NCBI GenBank assembly: GCA_028564925.1
Contig: CM053028.1
Location: 365,595,012 to 365,659,011, forward strand
DNA from: Lithobates sylvaticus
Taxonomy: Eukaryota; Chordata; Amphibia; Anura; Ranidae
DNA length: 64,000 nucleotides
Direction of reading: 5' to 3'
The notes under the pieces: generated by a model
Told to the model about the DNA's origin: nothing
What the model saw: the letters and a program-made list of their open reading frames with translations, nothing else
The model's database searches: none
Made by a program: the position numbers and the translations under genes
In this document: positions 32,856-43,903 of the stretch, in pieces
How positions within the stretch are numbered: position 1 is the stretch's first letter
Layout: each line of letters begins with the position of its first letter

Positions 32856-33711
32856 TGGTATGGTATGCTATGCTGATCTAAAACATAAGAAATATTAAAC
32901 TTAAAATGGTAAATTTTAAAACAAAAAAAAATAAATTCTCTTTTTGTGGTATGGTGTATGAATGGGAACACATAGTAAACATATAATGGGGATTTCTCAA
33001 ATTTGACTTCAAAAGTGGAAATACACTTTAAGCAGTAAAGGGGTAGGGTAGGGGTAGGGAAGGGGTTGGGTAGTGATTCTGTTTCAATCATACAAGGTAT
33101 ATTAGATTATACAGTATTTGTTCACATGCAATTCCTTTTTAATTCACATTCTTGTTGCTAAAATAAACCTGAAACAACCCTCAGGGTTCCTAGCGCTGCA
33201 CATTTTCTGTTTTATTGTGGATTATCAGACTGGTTGATGATGGGACAGCATCTTCTGTTCATATTCTCAGGTCTGAACAGAAGAGGAATTGGGTCTGGGA
33301 CAGATGACACAGGGTCTATTCCTGGTAATGGTGTCCTGATGTTTAATTTAAGGTGAGGCTCTTGGTGTGTTGGGTGTGTGCTCAGTATCCAGCAAGGCAC
33401 TCTTCCACACAAAAATTAAAAGGCCGAGAAGGTGTTTATCAGAAGCCTGGAATCTTAGTTTTGGAAGTGATGTTCCCCAGAATGGAAGACAAGTGTCCAA
33501 AAATAGTATGCTTGGATTGCTGACAGCCCTGTCTCTTTCCCTTGCAGTATATTAATTATCACTCACACCCTTTAATGAATTGAAGCTGTTTCTATTTAAA
33601 GAATACATATGTGTTTCATTTGTACGCATTCTGCTATTTATGAGCACATTTCAGATTTCAAATTTGTAGACTATGTACACAAAGTGCATAACATGGGCAA
33701 TTTGTAAGTGG
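32856..33711. other. No gene; G-rich run at 33035-33075
   Basis: AT-rich, no coding frame. The stretch GGGGTAGGGTAGGGGTAGGG at about 33039 has four or more G runs and could form a G-quadruplex. Confidence 0.45.
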
Positions 33712-34200
33712 TTTAAAGGATAAAGTTAATTTATACAAAGATGGATATTCCGCCCATTTTTTTTTTTTGTGATTGTAAAGCTTTTTTAAATTAAAATAAT
33801 GAATGTCATACTTAGCTGCTGTGTGCAATAGTTTTTCACAGAGCAGCCCCGATCCTCTTCCTCTGGGGTCCACCCCCAGCACTCCTGGCTCCCCCTCTTT
33901 GGCAAGTGCCCCCAAAAGAAAGACCCTTTCTTTCTCATGTGGGCTTGATCCCGAGCCACGTTGTCTGCATCTGTAGGCACAGACAGCATGTCTCGCCGTG
34001 GCCCCCCTGCTCCCTCGTCACAGAATTAGATTGACATCAGTGGAAGCCAATGGCTCCCGCTGCTATCAGTCTACCCAGTGAGGAGGGAGCCGCTGTTCTT
34101 GTGCACAATGCTGCATCAAGATCGGGCTCAGGTAAGTATAAGGGGGGGTGCTCTGGTACAGAAGATTTTTACCTTGATGCACTTTTAATCTACCAAAGCT
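33712..34200. repeat. Probable dispersed frog repeat
   Basis: An AT-rich head, GC-rich middle (AGCCCCGATCCTCTTCC) and the end GGCTCAGGTAAGTATAAGGG fit a moderately repeated element. There is no second copy in this window, so this rests on general resemblance. Confidence 0.4.
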
Positions 34201-34790
34201 ATTGTACTAAAAACAGGAGACCAGGGCTGTAAGCACTTAGGGTTTGATTCACAAAAAGTTAATGTGATATTTCTAAATGCTTCTTTTTCACATGTTTTCA
34301 GATGTTACATTTTGGCATGAGTCACCATTTTAAGAAAAATCAAAGGAATAGTATGTTAAAATCTGAGGATTTTATATTACAGTGGATGTAAACCCTCACA
34401 TATACCCAGTTAAGTGGACAGCCCCAGATTATACACAAAGATAAAAAAAATCTTCCTACATAGGTTTTACTTGTTTATCTGCAGTCTTCTCCTCTCTACA
34501 CCACTTCATAAGGAAATCATGTTAAAAATCCTTATTCATCTGTCAGGAGCACAGAGGAGGAATGGAGAGACTGCAGTTACACGGTGTGAGAGCTGATTGG
34601 AGGAAAGGAACACACCCCCTCCACACAGCAGAAGAACTGTGTTCTGAATAAACAAGCTCCGTTCTGAGCCAACCCCCCCCCCCCCCCCCCCCCGGACACA
34701 AATTTTTCTCATGTGTCCAGAAAACTTCTCAGAAGTGGTGACTCAGCTTGAGTCACGTTCAAAGTCACTTAAAGTGGAGTTATCTGGCCC
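34201..34790. other. No gene; C homopolymer at 34673-34693
   Basis: Non-coding; includes a 21-bp C run, likely length-variable. Confidence 0.5.
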
Positions 34791-35140
34791 CTTCCCCCCT
34801 CCGGTGCCCCTTTTGACACCTTTCAGGGGAGAGGGGGGAACGGGTACCTTTTTTTCACAGGTCCCCCTTCCCCACTTCTGGAGACGGTGCCGCGGGGCCG
34901 TCCCTCAGAAGTTCGGCCCCCCTCCTCCTTCCTCCACCGCCGGGCCAATTAAAAAGCGGTGCACGCATGCCCAGTAGGGGACAGGCAGTGAAGCCGAAAG
35001 GCGGCAGCAGCAACTGACAGCCGATCCAAAGATCAGCTGGGGTGCTGACATCGTGGGAACCCTGGACAGGTAGGTGTTCTAATATTAAAAGTCAGCAGCT
35101 ACAGTATTTGTAGCTGCTGACTTTAAAATTTTCACCAGGG
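34791..35140. repeat. GC-rich dispersed repeat ending in a hairpin
   Basis: A GC-rich block follows a GAGTTATCTGG lead. At 35088-35126 AAGTCAGCAGCTACAG and its complement form a hairpin. Resembles common frog repeats; no protein. Confidence 0.45.
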
Positions 35141-35151
35141 AGCTGGAATCC

Positions 35152-35292
35152 CCATTCTGATGCTCCGTTTGAACTTCAGAAATCTAGATGCCTAGATGTA
35201 TTGAGTTGCTGCCATGTGTTTGGCTGATTAGCAATTTGTGTTACCAAGCAATTGAACAGGTGTACCTAATAAAGTGGCCAGTGAGTGTGTAT
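35152..35292. mobile_element. Solo end of a third Tc1 subfamily
   Basis: The run GTGTACCTAATAAAGTGGCC near 35260-35279 and the preceding leader (TGAACTTCAG, GTTGCTGCCATGTG) match my recollection of the terminal region of a widespread Tc1 family. Only about 140 bp remain; no transposase. Confidence 0.6.
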
Positions 35293-35299
35293 ACACTAT

Positions 35300-35677
35300 G
35301 ACCCCTTTCACACTGGGGCGCTTTGCAGGTACTACAGCGCTAAAAAAAGCACCTGCAAAGCGCCCTAAAACAGCTGCTGCTGTGTCTCAAGTGTGAAAGC
35401 CAGAGGGCTTTCACACTGGTGCGGTGCGCTTGCAGGACGTTAAAGAAAACCTTGCAACCAGCTTATTTGGAGCAGTGAAGGAGTGGTGTATACACCGCAC
35501 CTAAACTGCTCCTGCATCGGTGCTTTGCAGGTGGTTTTAATCCTTTTTCGGCCGCCAGCAGGGGTTAAAACCGCCATGCTAGCGGCCAAATAGCGCTGCT
35601 AAAACGACAGTAAAGCGGCGCTAAATATAGCGCCGTTTTACCGCCGGGCCCCGCACCGCCCCAGTGTAAAAGGGACC
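35300..35677. mobile_element. MITE, copy 2 of the 17162 family
   Basis: Ends GACCCCTTTCACACTGG and CCAGTGTAAAAGGGACC; TAT flanks both sides (35297-35299, 35678-35680). The interior matches 17162-17572 (GGGCTTTCACACTGG, GCGGTGCGCTTGCA). Confidence 0.78.
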
Positions 35678-35680
35678 TAT

Positions 35681-36250
35681 GGGATTTGAAATCTGCATAG
35701 AGCAGTACACATGATGGCAACAAACACACACTGCTCATGCCAAACAAAAAGAAGTGAAGGGAAAAGGAGGGGTTTGTGAGCTCAGGGAGTATGTTACAAG
35801 AGGCAGAAAACACAGTAAAAAAAAAAAAAAACAATTTCATGAAAAATATACTACAGCGCCATTGATAGTGGATGTGTGTGGGTTATTTTTGGGGAATAAG
35901 GACATATTAATGTCACCTTATCAATGCACTGCATGTCTATATTTAAAAGAGAAGTATAACCAAAACTTTTTTGGCCCTACTTCACCTAGGGATCACAGTT
36001 TTTTCTTCACTTCTGTGACCCATGTTCAGCCATCAGCGAGCTAAAACCTGCTGTCGGCTGATGTCACTCAGCATGTCCAGGCTCTGGATTGATCCCGACT
36101 TTACAATCGGGATACAGCCAGATGGCTGGACTGGCAGCTGGATCAGCCTCTTAGCGAGCCCCTGGGAGACCGAGTCAGCTGATCCGGCCCCCTGCACAGC
36201 CCAGTGCTCCAGCGAGGACTGGAGGGGCAGAGCACAGAGCTGACGACTAA
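35681..36250. other. No gene; dispersed repeat at 35945-36250
   Basis: The segment from AGAGAAGTATAACC onward is related to 23458-23760. It runs up to TAA (36248-36250), the left target duplication of the Harbinger element. Confidence 0.5.
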
Positions 36251-36768
36251 AGCCCCATACACACGGTCGGACACACGGTCCGCGGACCAGGTCGGTCGGA
36301 TCCTGTCCGTCGTACTTTGTCCGATGTTGGTGTTGCGTACACACGGTCGGACTACGTTGTCGGAATATCCGGTCTGCAAGAACGTCGTGACGTAAGTCGT
36401 CGTCCACGAGATTAGAAAAGGGAAGTTCAGCACCACGTCAGGCACCCGTTGGGCTCCTTCTGCTGATCCCGTGTTTATCGCGAGTTAGTCGAAGTTTGGT
36501 GACTTAAGATTCGCGCTTCTCAGTTTTCTGACTCAGATCGTTACTGCTCTTCAGTTTGTGCTTGTCGTGCGTATCTGTTTATTAGTGCGTGTAGTCAGTT
36601 CGCATTTGTTGGTCATTGCGGCCTATATCTTGATATAGGACGCTTTGATTTGCACTGCTTATTGTCTGCTCGTTTCTGGTATTCATTTCGTTCTTTCAGG
36701 CCTTGCTGTTTATCGGTGCTTTCTGTTTGTCCGTTCTGACCAGCCGACCTTTTGTGACCTTGTGAGCG

Positions 36769-37819
36769 ATGTTTCCCGTGCGTACTCGTCGCCGAGTTCG
36801 TGCTGTACGCGGAATTGGTGTCGGGCTTCTAGCTTTGAGCCAAGACCCGTCCATGAACAGAGTGACGAGGAGTATGTGGACCAAGAATTGGTTGCTTCAG
36901 CGTGACCAATTCTCGCACATGCCTTTGCTTCGTGAGATCCAGGAGAATAATCCTGATGATTTCAGGAACTTTCTCAGGATGACGGACCCCGATTTTCACC
37001 GTCTTTTGGCTTTGCTGACCCCCTTTATCAGCCGGAAGGATACCTGCATGAGACAAGCCATTACTCTGGAGCAGAGGCTTGTTGCCACGTTGAGGTACTT
37101 GGCGACAGGGAGAAGTCTTCAGGATTTGAAGTTCTCTTCAGGTATCTCTCCCCAGGCCCTGGGAATCATTATTCCAGAGACCTGTTCTGCCATCATCGAG
37201 GTCCTGCAGGTCCTGCAGGAGGACTATATTAAGGTAACATTTCTCCTGTTACTATTCCCTTCTATGTATGTTCTTTTTGCTAATGTCTTCTATTTTTGAC
37301 CTCCTTCCCTAATTACCATGATTGCAATATGTTCTAATATGCTGTGCCCCTTTTCTCCTTCATGCATTTTTCCCTTCACTTACCTCCCCAGCATGCTCTT
37401 CTGCCCCAATAGACACCTATGGCCTAGTCACTTAAGCAATGTATTTTGTCTGCTGCATAGGATTTTTTGCCCCCAAACACCCCCTAAAATATGCACAAAT
37501 GTTTGCTGTGTGGTTTACTTCATGTAGAGCCCCTTTTTTTTATTGTTTTTGGTGGGGGGGGGGGGGGGAAAACTCATTAGGAACCCCCTCCCCCAACTGC
37601 TCTGTCAGATGGTACCAATCCTCTATCTGCTGGCTTTCCCAAGGTCAATACACACTATATACCTACCTCTTTATAGTGGGCATCTTTAGGGATGAATTCT
37701 GCAAAGCATGTAGTGCAAGGGGCTGCCTCCATACTTTCCATTTCCTAATTTTTTTGTGTTCTTTCCCTCCTATTAGCTTGCTTGGTAATTTCATAATGTC
37801 ACACTGTGCTTTCCTTTTT

Positions 37820-37862
<43 letters not shown>

Positions 37863-38968
37863 GAAATGTTAGTTTAGCTTTCCTGGGGGCTGCCAATAGT
37901 GTTAAGTACAGAGGGTCTGGCCAAACTAGCACACATTATTGAGCCATTTGCCAATCAATGAAGTGCAGAGGGTTACCTGTCCAACAACCCCCCCCCCCCA
38001 AAACCCTAGTTATTGCCAATGGCCCATCAGAAGTGTGGGGATTGATGGGGGGTGAGTAATCTGTGAAGGGGAGCCTCTACTTTTCTGTGCAAATACTTTC
38101 CAGCCTCCAATTTTATACAATGCTCTTGTTCCAAGATGTTGATTGTCTAATCTGCTTGCAATGTTTATGTGCAAAGTGACTAATTTTTTTTTCTTGTTTC
38201 ACTCCACAGTTCCCTTCAACGCCACAGGAATGGCAGACTGTGGCCTCCCACTTTGCCAGCCGTTGGGACTTTCCTAACTGCGGAGGGGCAATTGATGGGA
38301 AACACGTCCGCATCGTCCCACCGCCCAACTCGGGGTCCCACTATTATAATTATAAAGGGTTTAATAGTGTAGTGATGTTGGCGGTGGTGTCGGCAACATA
38401 TGAATTTATGTATGTGGACGTGGGGATGAACGGCCGGATCTCGGATGGTGGTGCCATTACGCACACGGAGTTCTACTGGCGTCTCCAAAGTGGCAGTCTG
38501 TGCTTGCCACCTCCAGAGGAGAATGCTGAAGGACTCCCCTTCGTCTCTGTCGCAGATGAAGCGTTTGCGTTGACTCCCCATGTGATGAGGCCGTTCCCGA
38601 TGAGGACCCTCACCCCAGACCAGAGGGTCTTCAACTACAGGCTGTCCAGAGCCAGAAGAGTTGTGGAGAACACTTTTGGCATCCTGGCCAGCCGCTTCCG
38701 CCTGTTCTTGACGGCAATTAACTTGGCGGAATACAAACTGAACCACATAGTTCTTGCCTGTTGCATATTGCACAACTTCCTCAAAAGACATAACAGGAAC
38801 TATGTGGTGCCCGTTGGCCCAGATGTGGAGGGCCCTCCAAATGCGGACCTCACAGCCCTTCAAGTGGCACGTCCAGGCTTGCCCCCTCTAAATGCCTGCG
38901 CGGTCCGCGAGCAATATATGGAGTACTTTGTGGGTAGGGGGGCCATTGCTCTGCCTGACGATGTGTGA
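36769..38968 (+). CDS. PIF/Harbinger transposase, HARBI1-like DDE nuclease
   Basis: Two exons, 36769-37233 and 38210-38968, joined AAG|GTAACA to CCACAG|TTC in phase 0, give 407 aa, a normal Harbinger length. The N-terminal helical domain (WLLQRDQFSHM, RNFLRMTDPDF, ATLRYLATGRS, SSGISPQALG) precedes the DDE_4-type nuclease in exon 2. Catalytic residues are visible: Asp in GAIDGKHV, Asp in VADEAF, Glu in RRVVENTFGILASRFR; RISDGG and CCILHNFL are also conserved. The start is the first ATG of the open frame; an alternative in-frame ATG lies at 36853. AATAAA follows at 38981. It cuts at the inverted repeats, in this superfamily with help from a Myb-like partner. No break is visible. Confidence 0.93.
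37822..37860 (+). repeat. 39-bp G homopolymer in the transposase intron
   Basis: An uninterrupted G run in the intron 37234-38209, with a shorter G run at about 37553-37568. Likely unstable in length and prone to sequencing error. Confidence 0.9.
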
Positions 38969-38980
38969 GAGGCATTTTTT

Positions 38981-38986
38981 AATAAA
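38981..38986 (+). terminator. Poly(A) signal of the transposase gene
   Basis: AATAAA, 12 bases after the transposase stop codon; fits a very short 3' UTR. Confidence 0.7.
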
Positions 38987-39728
38987 TCTGATATTTCAAC
39001 CAACCTATGATTTCTTGTCATTTCAGTATTCTTTTTTGCTTATTTTACCTTGAAATTTTTCCCCTTTGCCTTCGACAGTGGGAATGCACTTTCTGGGCAA
39101 AAGGAGGTAACAGTCTCTTCTTCCCAAAAAGATTAGTCTCATGTTGTGTGTTTGCTACCTAATCTTTGGTCTAGATAAGGTTTGTACTGCATAACTGACA
39201 CCCAAAATACTCCTTTTCATCACCAGGTCAGACATGTGTGTATTCTCAAAAATGCTGTGCTCCGTGTTTTCGTACAAAGCACTGTGGGTGTCATTTACAT
39301 AAGTCAAATCCACTATGCTCTACAAGTGCAGTGAAAAAGTGCCCTGGAAAAGAAACTTGCAGTGCAAAGTGGACTTGCCTTTAGTAAATAACACCAATTG
39401 CCCCCCATATCCTTTCCATTTGACATACATAATGCATTGTGTTTTTTAAATAAGGAAGCCACACATTTAGAAAAATAAAAAAGTTTACTTGGAAAACATT
39501 CACAAGTGCGTTTACAATCTTCACGCCCAAACTGACAACATCTTGGTTATTTACAGCATTGTTTAGAAACATTCCGCAATTGGTAAAACCAGGCATGGAG
39601 CAAAACAGAACCTATGAACTTGTAAAGTTCAACTTTGTAAAGTGAAGACAAGATCAGACATGACTATATGTTCAAAGTGTGTTTGATCTTGCCTTCATCA
39701 CATGGGGGGGTCACCCCTGGAAAGTGGA

Positions 39729-39974
39729 AATTTAGAACATGCACACAATTTGGGTCTGAAAATGGTCATTAGATGGTAAAACACATGCCTAGAAGCTTCA
39801 AAAGTGCCATTTTCCATCATGGGGATGAATGGACGTTTTTTGGGGGTGCAACCCCTTCACCACAACCACTTTCGTAGTTCGTAAAGTGGTTGCACCCCCA
39901 AAAAAACGTTGGCATTCATCCACCATGATGGGAGCTAGCACATGTGGACACAATGTGTGCATGTTCCAAATTTC
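39729..39974. repeat. Imperfect inverted repeat between convergent genes
   Basis: AAATTTAGAACATGCACAC pairs with TGTGCATGTTCCAAATTT. Nearer the centre GTTTTTTGGGGGTGCAACC pairs with the segment at about 39880-39908. It lies between the 3' ends of transposase and Myb-like gene: a nested MITE or an element-specific structure. Confidence 0.75.
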
Positions 39975-40042
39975 ACACAGTTCTTAAGTTGCAAATGTGT
40001 TCAGAAGCTGGCACAAATGTGTGTTAATTACTTGGTGCGTTT

Positions 40043-41406
40043 TCATATTTTTCCTAAAACATCAATGATGTTCTTCAATTTTTGTTGAACATCATTGATG
40101 TTTTGCTTTATGTAATCGAGATCTCTATTGCAGACCATTATCTCCCCGATGAGTACGTGGGCACTCTCTGTGGTAAAGTGCGATTTTTCTTCCACAACAC
40201 CCACGTCACCTAAAAACCACAAACAAACAAAAATCGGGTGTTGGAAATGAGGCAGCCATACATTGATTAGCTTACCAGTAGCTGTGTTCTCCCACACTCA
40301 CCTGTTGTGGTGACAATTTCTCCAAGTTCGATGATCTCTCCTTCCTCCTCCTCCTCCTCTGCTTCTGCTGTTTCACCTTTTTTGGGAGGTGTTGGTTTTG
40401 GGGTTTCCTCAGACGGGCCAAGTTTTCGCTCCCCTATGAGAATGTACAAAAGGAAGATTTAGCAACACAATCTATTGAGGGCAGAAATAGGAAATGACAA
40501 ACATTGCTTGAAAGTGACGGACACAATTTTTGTTTGGCCAGTTACAAATGCCAACTACATGAATGTCACTTTGTAAAGGTGCTAAACTGACTAGCTTTTT
40601 GGTAGAAGTTTGTGTGATGGAGACCCCCCTCTAGTATCCACTGGAGCACATGTGTGGAAAAGCCTAATAAAAAGGGGGTTTGGGTGTCCCAGCACTAGTG
40701 CTCTAGAGTCCAGATGGGTAAACAGCTACTGGGTGACCTCTCCTTTACATTGAATAAATTGGCTTTACATTCTTGATGACATTTCTAGTGAGAACAAACT
40801 TCCTTTCCACAAAAAAAAACACCAAACATCGTATTATAAGTGGCCGATCGTTGCGTACGATCGAATGGACACACACACACGACCATGACAGTGGCAGAAA
40901 GATCGAGGCTGAGTACGATCGAATGCACAGACGAACATGAAAGTGGCCATTTTGGAATGTACAACTTTGTAAAAATCAAACCACATGGAGCAGTATGCAA
41001 GCAAGAAATAAAACACAAAACACAACTACTTACTTTTTTGAAGAATTCGCTTGATCTTTCTGTACTGATCGGCCTCCCTCAGTTTCAGGTCTGACCAGCG
41101 TTTCCTCAGTTGCTCCTTGGATCGTTGTACCCCAAAATTATTGTACAGCCTCCTCACAACTTTAGACATGATCTTGGCCTTGCGGACATTGGGGTTGAGG
41201 TAAGGCCCATACTTCCCATCATAGTCGCTCCTCTTTAATATGTCCACCATCTCCAACATTTCTCCAAATGACATATTGGAGGCCTTGAATTTCAGGCTCC
41301 GGGATCGAGACGTTTCTGCCTCCGGACTTTCCTCGTCCTCCTCGTTGGTGGGATATTTGTGGCGCACCTGCTGTGTCCCCGCCATGTGCTCTCCCCACTG
41401 CGCCAT
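40043..41406 (-). CDS. Harbinger Myb/SANT (trihelix)-like DNA-binding protein
   Basis: Three minus-strand exons, 41406-41034, 40433-40302 and 40209-40043, with GT-AG borders (AAA|GTAAGT, CAG|GTGAGT; acceptors CATAG| and TTTAG|), give an open frame of 223 aa. Residues about 35-120 form a Myb/SANT-like domain: MLEMVDILKRSDYDG, YNNFGVQRSKEQLRKRWSDLK. An acidic middle (EAEEEEEEGEII) and a helical C-terminus follow (DYIKQNINDVQQKLKNIID). In Harbinger elements this partner binds the ends and carries the transposase into the nucleus; host HARBI1/NAIF1 is a domesticated pair. Start chosen at MAQWGEHM, just downstream of the TATA; MAGTQQ at 41385 is possible. Confidence 0.88.
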
Positions 41407-41475
41407 AAAGAGAAGGGGTGGGGAATAGACGAGAAAGATCGTCAGGGGCGGGCGGAGTGATACGCATGCGCACTG

Positions 41476-41484
41476 TATATAAAA
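41476..41484. promoter_or_regulatory. TATA box, probably serving two divergent genes
   Basis: TATATAAAA on the plus strand lies about 25-30 bp before a likely start of the noncoding first exon of the MADF gene (donor at GAAACGAAG|GTACAA, about 41566). Read on the minus strand the same site is TTTTATATA, about 70 bp before the Myb-like ATG. No other TATA lies in the gap between them. Confidence 0.6.
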
Positions 41485-41702
41485 CGTCACACGCCTGTGT
41501 CGTAGCCACGATCTGGGAGACGAGGGGAGAGAAAGCTCACGCACGAGACGATCGTTAGAAACGAAGGTACAATTTGACGTTGGTACATAACTAGCCTAGA
41601 CTGATTAGAACTTGAGGCTTCTTTATGGAGAAGATTAGGAGAGTTTAGGCTGACATTATTTATATTGTTCTGTGTGGTGTGGTGTTGTGTCTTGCAGAGG
41701 TG

Positions 41703-42870
41703 ATGGAGGCCTTCTACGACGTGAGTTTTCTCCCCCTCTTCATTGATAAATACAGGGAATTTCCCCTTTTATGGCTACCAAAGCACCATGACTACAGCAA
41801 CAGACCAAAGAGGTACGCAGCCATGCTGAAACTTGTGGCATTTGTAAAGCCAACCCTGCCCATGGCAACCGTGGCAAACTTAAAAGTGAAGATTAACAAC
41901 ATGAAGAGTACCTATTTCCGGGAGCGCAATAAGGTCCGGAAGTCCCTAGCATCTGGAGCTGCAGCAGCTGATGTCCATGTCCCCACGCTCTGGTACTATG
42001 AGAGGCTCCACTTTCTCAAAGACCAGGCTACTGTCAGGAAGTCACTCTCGACTCTTCCTTGCACGCGTCCTTCCACGCACGCCACCCCTGATGAGGCTTC
42101 CGAGGACCAACCTGGGCCTTCCAGTATGGAATATGTGCAGGTGCCCAGCTTGTTCCAGGTATAGTAGTTTTGTAACCATTTTGGGGAATAAGGAATGATG
42201 TTCAGTTAATTCAGGATCCCCAATTGCTTAGTTCCTAACGTGATTGACATATCAACAGACAGTGGTGTTGGAGACATTTTTGGGAAGACTCTAAACTGCA
42301 GGGCTGAGAATTGTATGGTTTTCTATTTGTAAACATTTTGCAACAGTCACTAGATGAGAATTGTGTGTGTTTGATGAACAAATAACTGAAACTATGTCCC
42401 TTTTTCAGACACAGGAAGACCTCAGCCAGGAGGTGGCTGTGGAAGGTGGCAGTCAGGAGGAGGCAGGGGTTAGTGGCAGCCAACAGGGGGGTAGGCGTAG
42501 GAGCCTGACTGTCTCCCAAGTCCCTCCCCTCCGCCTTCCCTAGAGAAGGGCGAAAAGCATGGGGGAGGTGGGAGAGTCAGCGCTCCAGCTGATACGAGAT
42601 GCCTCAGCCTCCCTATATGCCACACCCACCTACGAGGAGGCCTTTGCCTCCTTGGTTGGCAGTAAAATGACGGGTATGGAGGCGGGGCAACGCAGCATGT
42701 GTGAGGATGTCATTCTCAAAATACTAAATGAGGGGATGGCTGGGGAGATGACCCCACTCACACATGTTTGCGAGAGTGACCTTGCTCCGCCTCCTCCTCC
42801 TCCTTCTGCCACCCCACCAGCACCAGCACCACGGCGTGGAAGGAAGCGTACAAGGAAGACAAGAGAGTGA
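41703..42870 (+). pseudogene. Harbinger MADF-domain protein, one in-frame TAG
   Basis: Coding exon 1 (41703-42158, 152 codons) starts at ATG six bases after a splice acceptor (CTTGCAG). A noncoding exon probably ends near 41565. Exon 2 starts at 42409 (TTTTTCAG|ACACAG), phase 0. Residues about 7-105 form a MADF (Myb/SANT-like in Adf-1) domain: PLFIDKYREFPLLWLPKHHDY, KVKINNMKSTYFRER, WYYERLHFL. The frame meets TAG at 42541-42543 after 196 codons. The same frame then stays open to 42870 with a conserved-looking helical tail (ESALQLIRDASASLY, SMCEDVILKILNEG) and a basic end (RRGRKRTRKTRE). So this is either a 196-aa protein or a recently truncated one of about 304 aa. AATAAA follows at 43132. 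Confidence 0.82.
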
Positions 42871-43131
42871 TGACCTTGATTCAGTCTGGTCTGAGAGAAG
42901 ATGGAGCCTCTCGTAGGACCAGAGCCTGGGGACCTAGATGGCATCTGCTGCAGTTCCGGATGTTTTGGACTTCAGGACCAGATTGCGCTCCCTTATTATT
43001 TAGATAGGTACTCTTCAGGCCCCCAATTTTTTAAGCGTGAAAAATGATGGTTGCCATGGGTGTCCAAGGCTTTGCAAATTCCCCAAGTTTCACCATGGCT
43101 GCGTTCCTCTTTGGTTTGTTGCTGAGACCTA

Positions 43132-43137
43132 AATAAA
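43132..43137 (+). terminator. Poly(A) signal of the MADF gene
   Basis: AATAAA about 260 bp after the end of the long MADF frame and inside the transposon. Confidence 0.6.
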
Positions 43138-43903
43138 TTTATTTTGGATTTGAAATAAGCATTGACTATTGTGTTTTACTTTTCTACAATGACAGTTTTT
43201 CTTTGAGTAGGCAGGTACATTTCACTAATCCTAAAGTAGAATTAACAAGGGGCACCAACAACCAACAAACTCCTAGTAAATTTAAGCAAGAAATACAAAT
43301 GTTAATAATGTGGTTTTGCTAAGTTGAGACACACAACCCCCCTCCAAAAAAAAAAAAAAAAATCTCCTTCAAATATGTATTCCCAAAAAAAAAAAAAAAA
43401 AAAAAGACAAATCATGCTAAAAATATAACAAAGATTCTTTTACGATCTGAGTAAAAATAAACATGTAGTGTATAAATGCTGAAAAGTAATAAAGAACTAA
43501 GTTTGTGAGAAGTGCGGGTGAATAGGAGCAGCTAAAACATGTCATTCTTGTTGCATTGTAAAGAAAAAGAGAATGCGCTGCATTAAAGACATTTTAACAT
43601 TGCAGCGTGACGAATGTGCTGTGTCGATTAGGAAAGGTAGTTTTACCTGACCGAGCGCTTCCGTCACAGAATTTCTTCTGAGCATGCGTAGCACTTTGTC
43701 CGTCGGACAACCGTACACACGATCGGATTTGGTGTGATCGGACCGTGTTGACGGCAAATCTTTCCAGCAGGAGATAAGACTTTGTCCGTCGGACAAACCG
43801 ACGTACACTGTCCGATGGTGCATACACACGGTCTGATTTTTCAACAACATTGTCCGATCGGACAGAATCCATGAAAAAGTCCGACCGTGTGTATGGGGCT
43901 TAA

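Larger units (their letters stand above)
36251..43900 (+). mobile_element. PIF/Harbinger transposon, 7.65 kb, three genes
   Basis: Perfect 21-bp terminal inverted repeats, beginning AGCCCCATACACACGGTCGG at 36251 and ending with the complement at 43900. TAA flanks both sides (36248-36250, 43901-43903), the target duplication of this superfamily. Inside lie a plus-strand transposase (two exons), a minus-strand Myb/trihelix-like gene (three exons) and a plus-strand MADF gene (two coding exons). Two spliced frames are fully open. GTCGGAC-type motifs recur in the ends. Classical Harbingers carry two genes; this one carries two DNA-binding partners. Likely young and possibly once, or still, autonomous. 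Confidence 0.95.

Noticed and set aside
32300-32881. 193-codon ORF of repeated peptide units
   Set aside because: It is the translation of a 30-bp minisatellite and is matched by open frames on the other strand.
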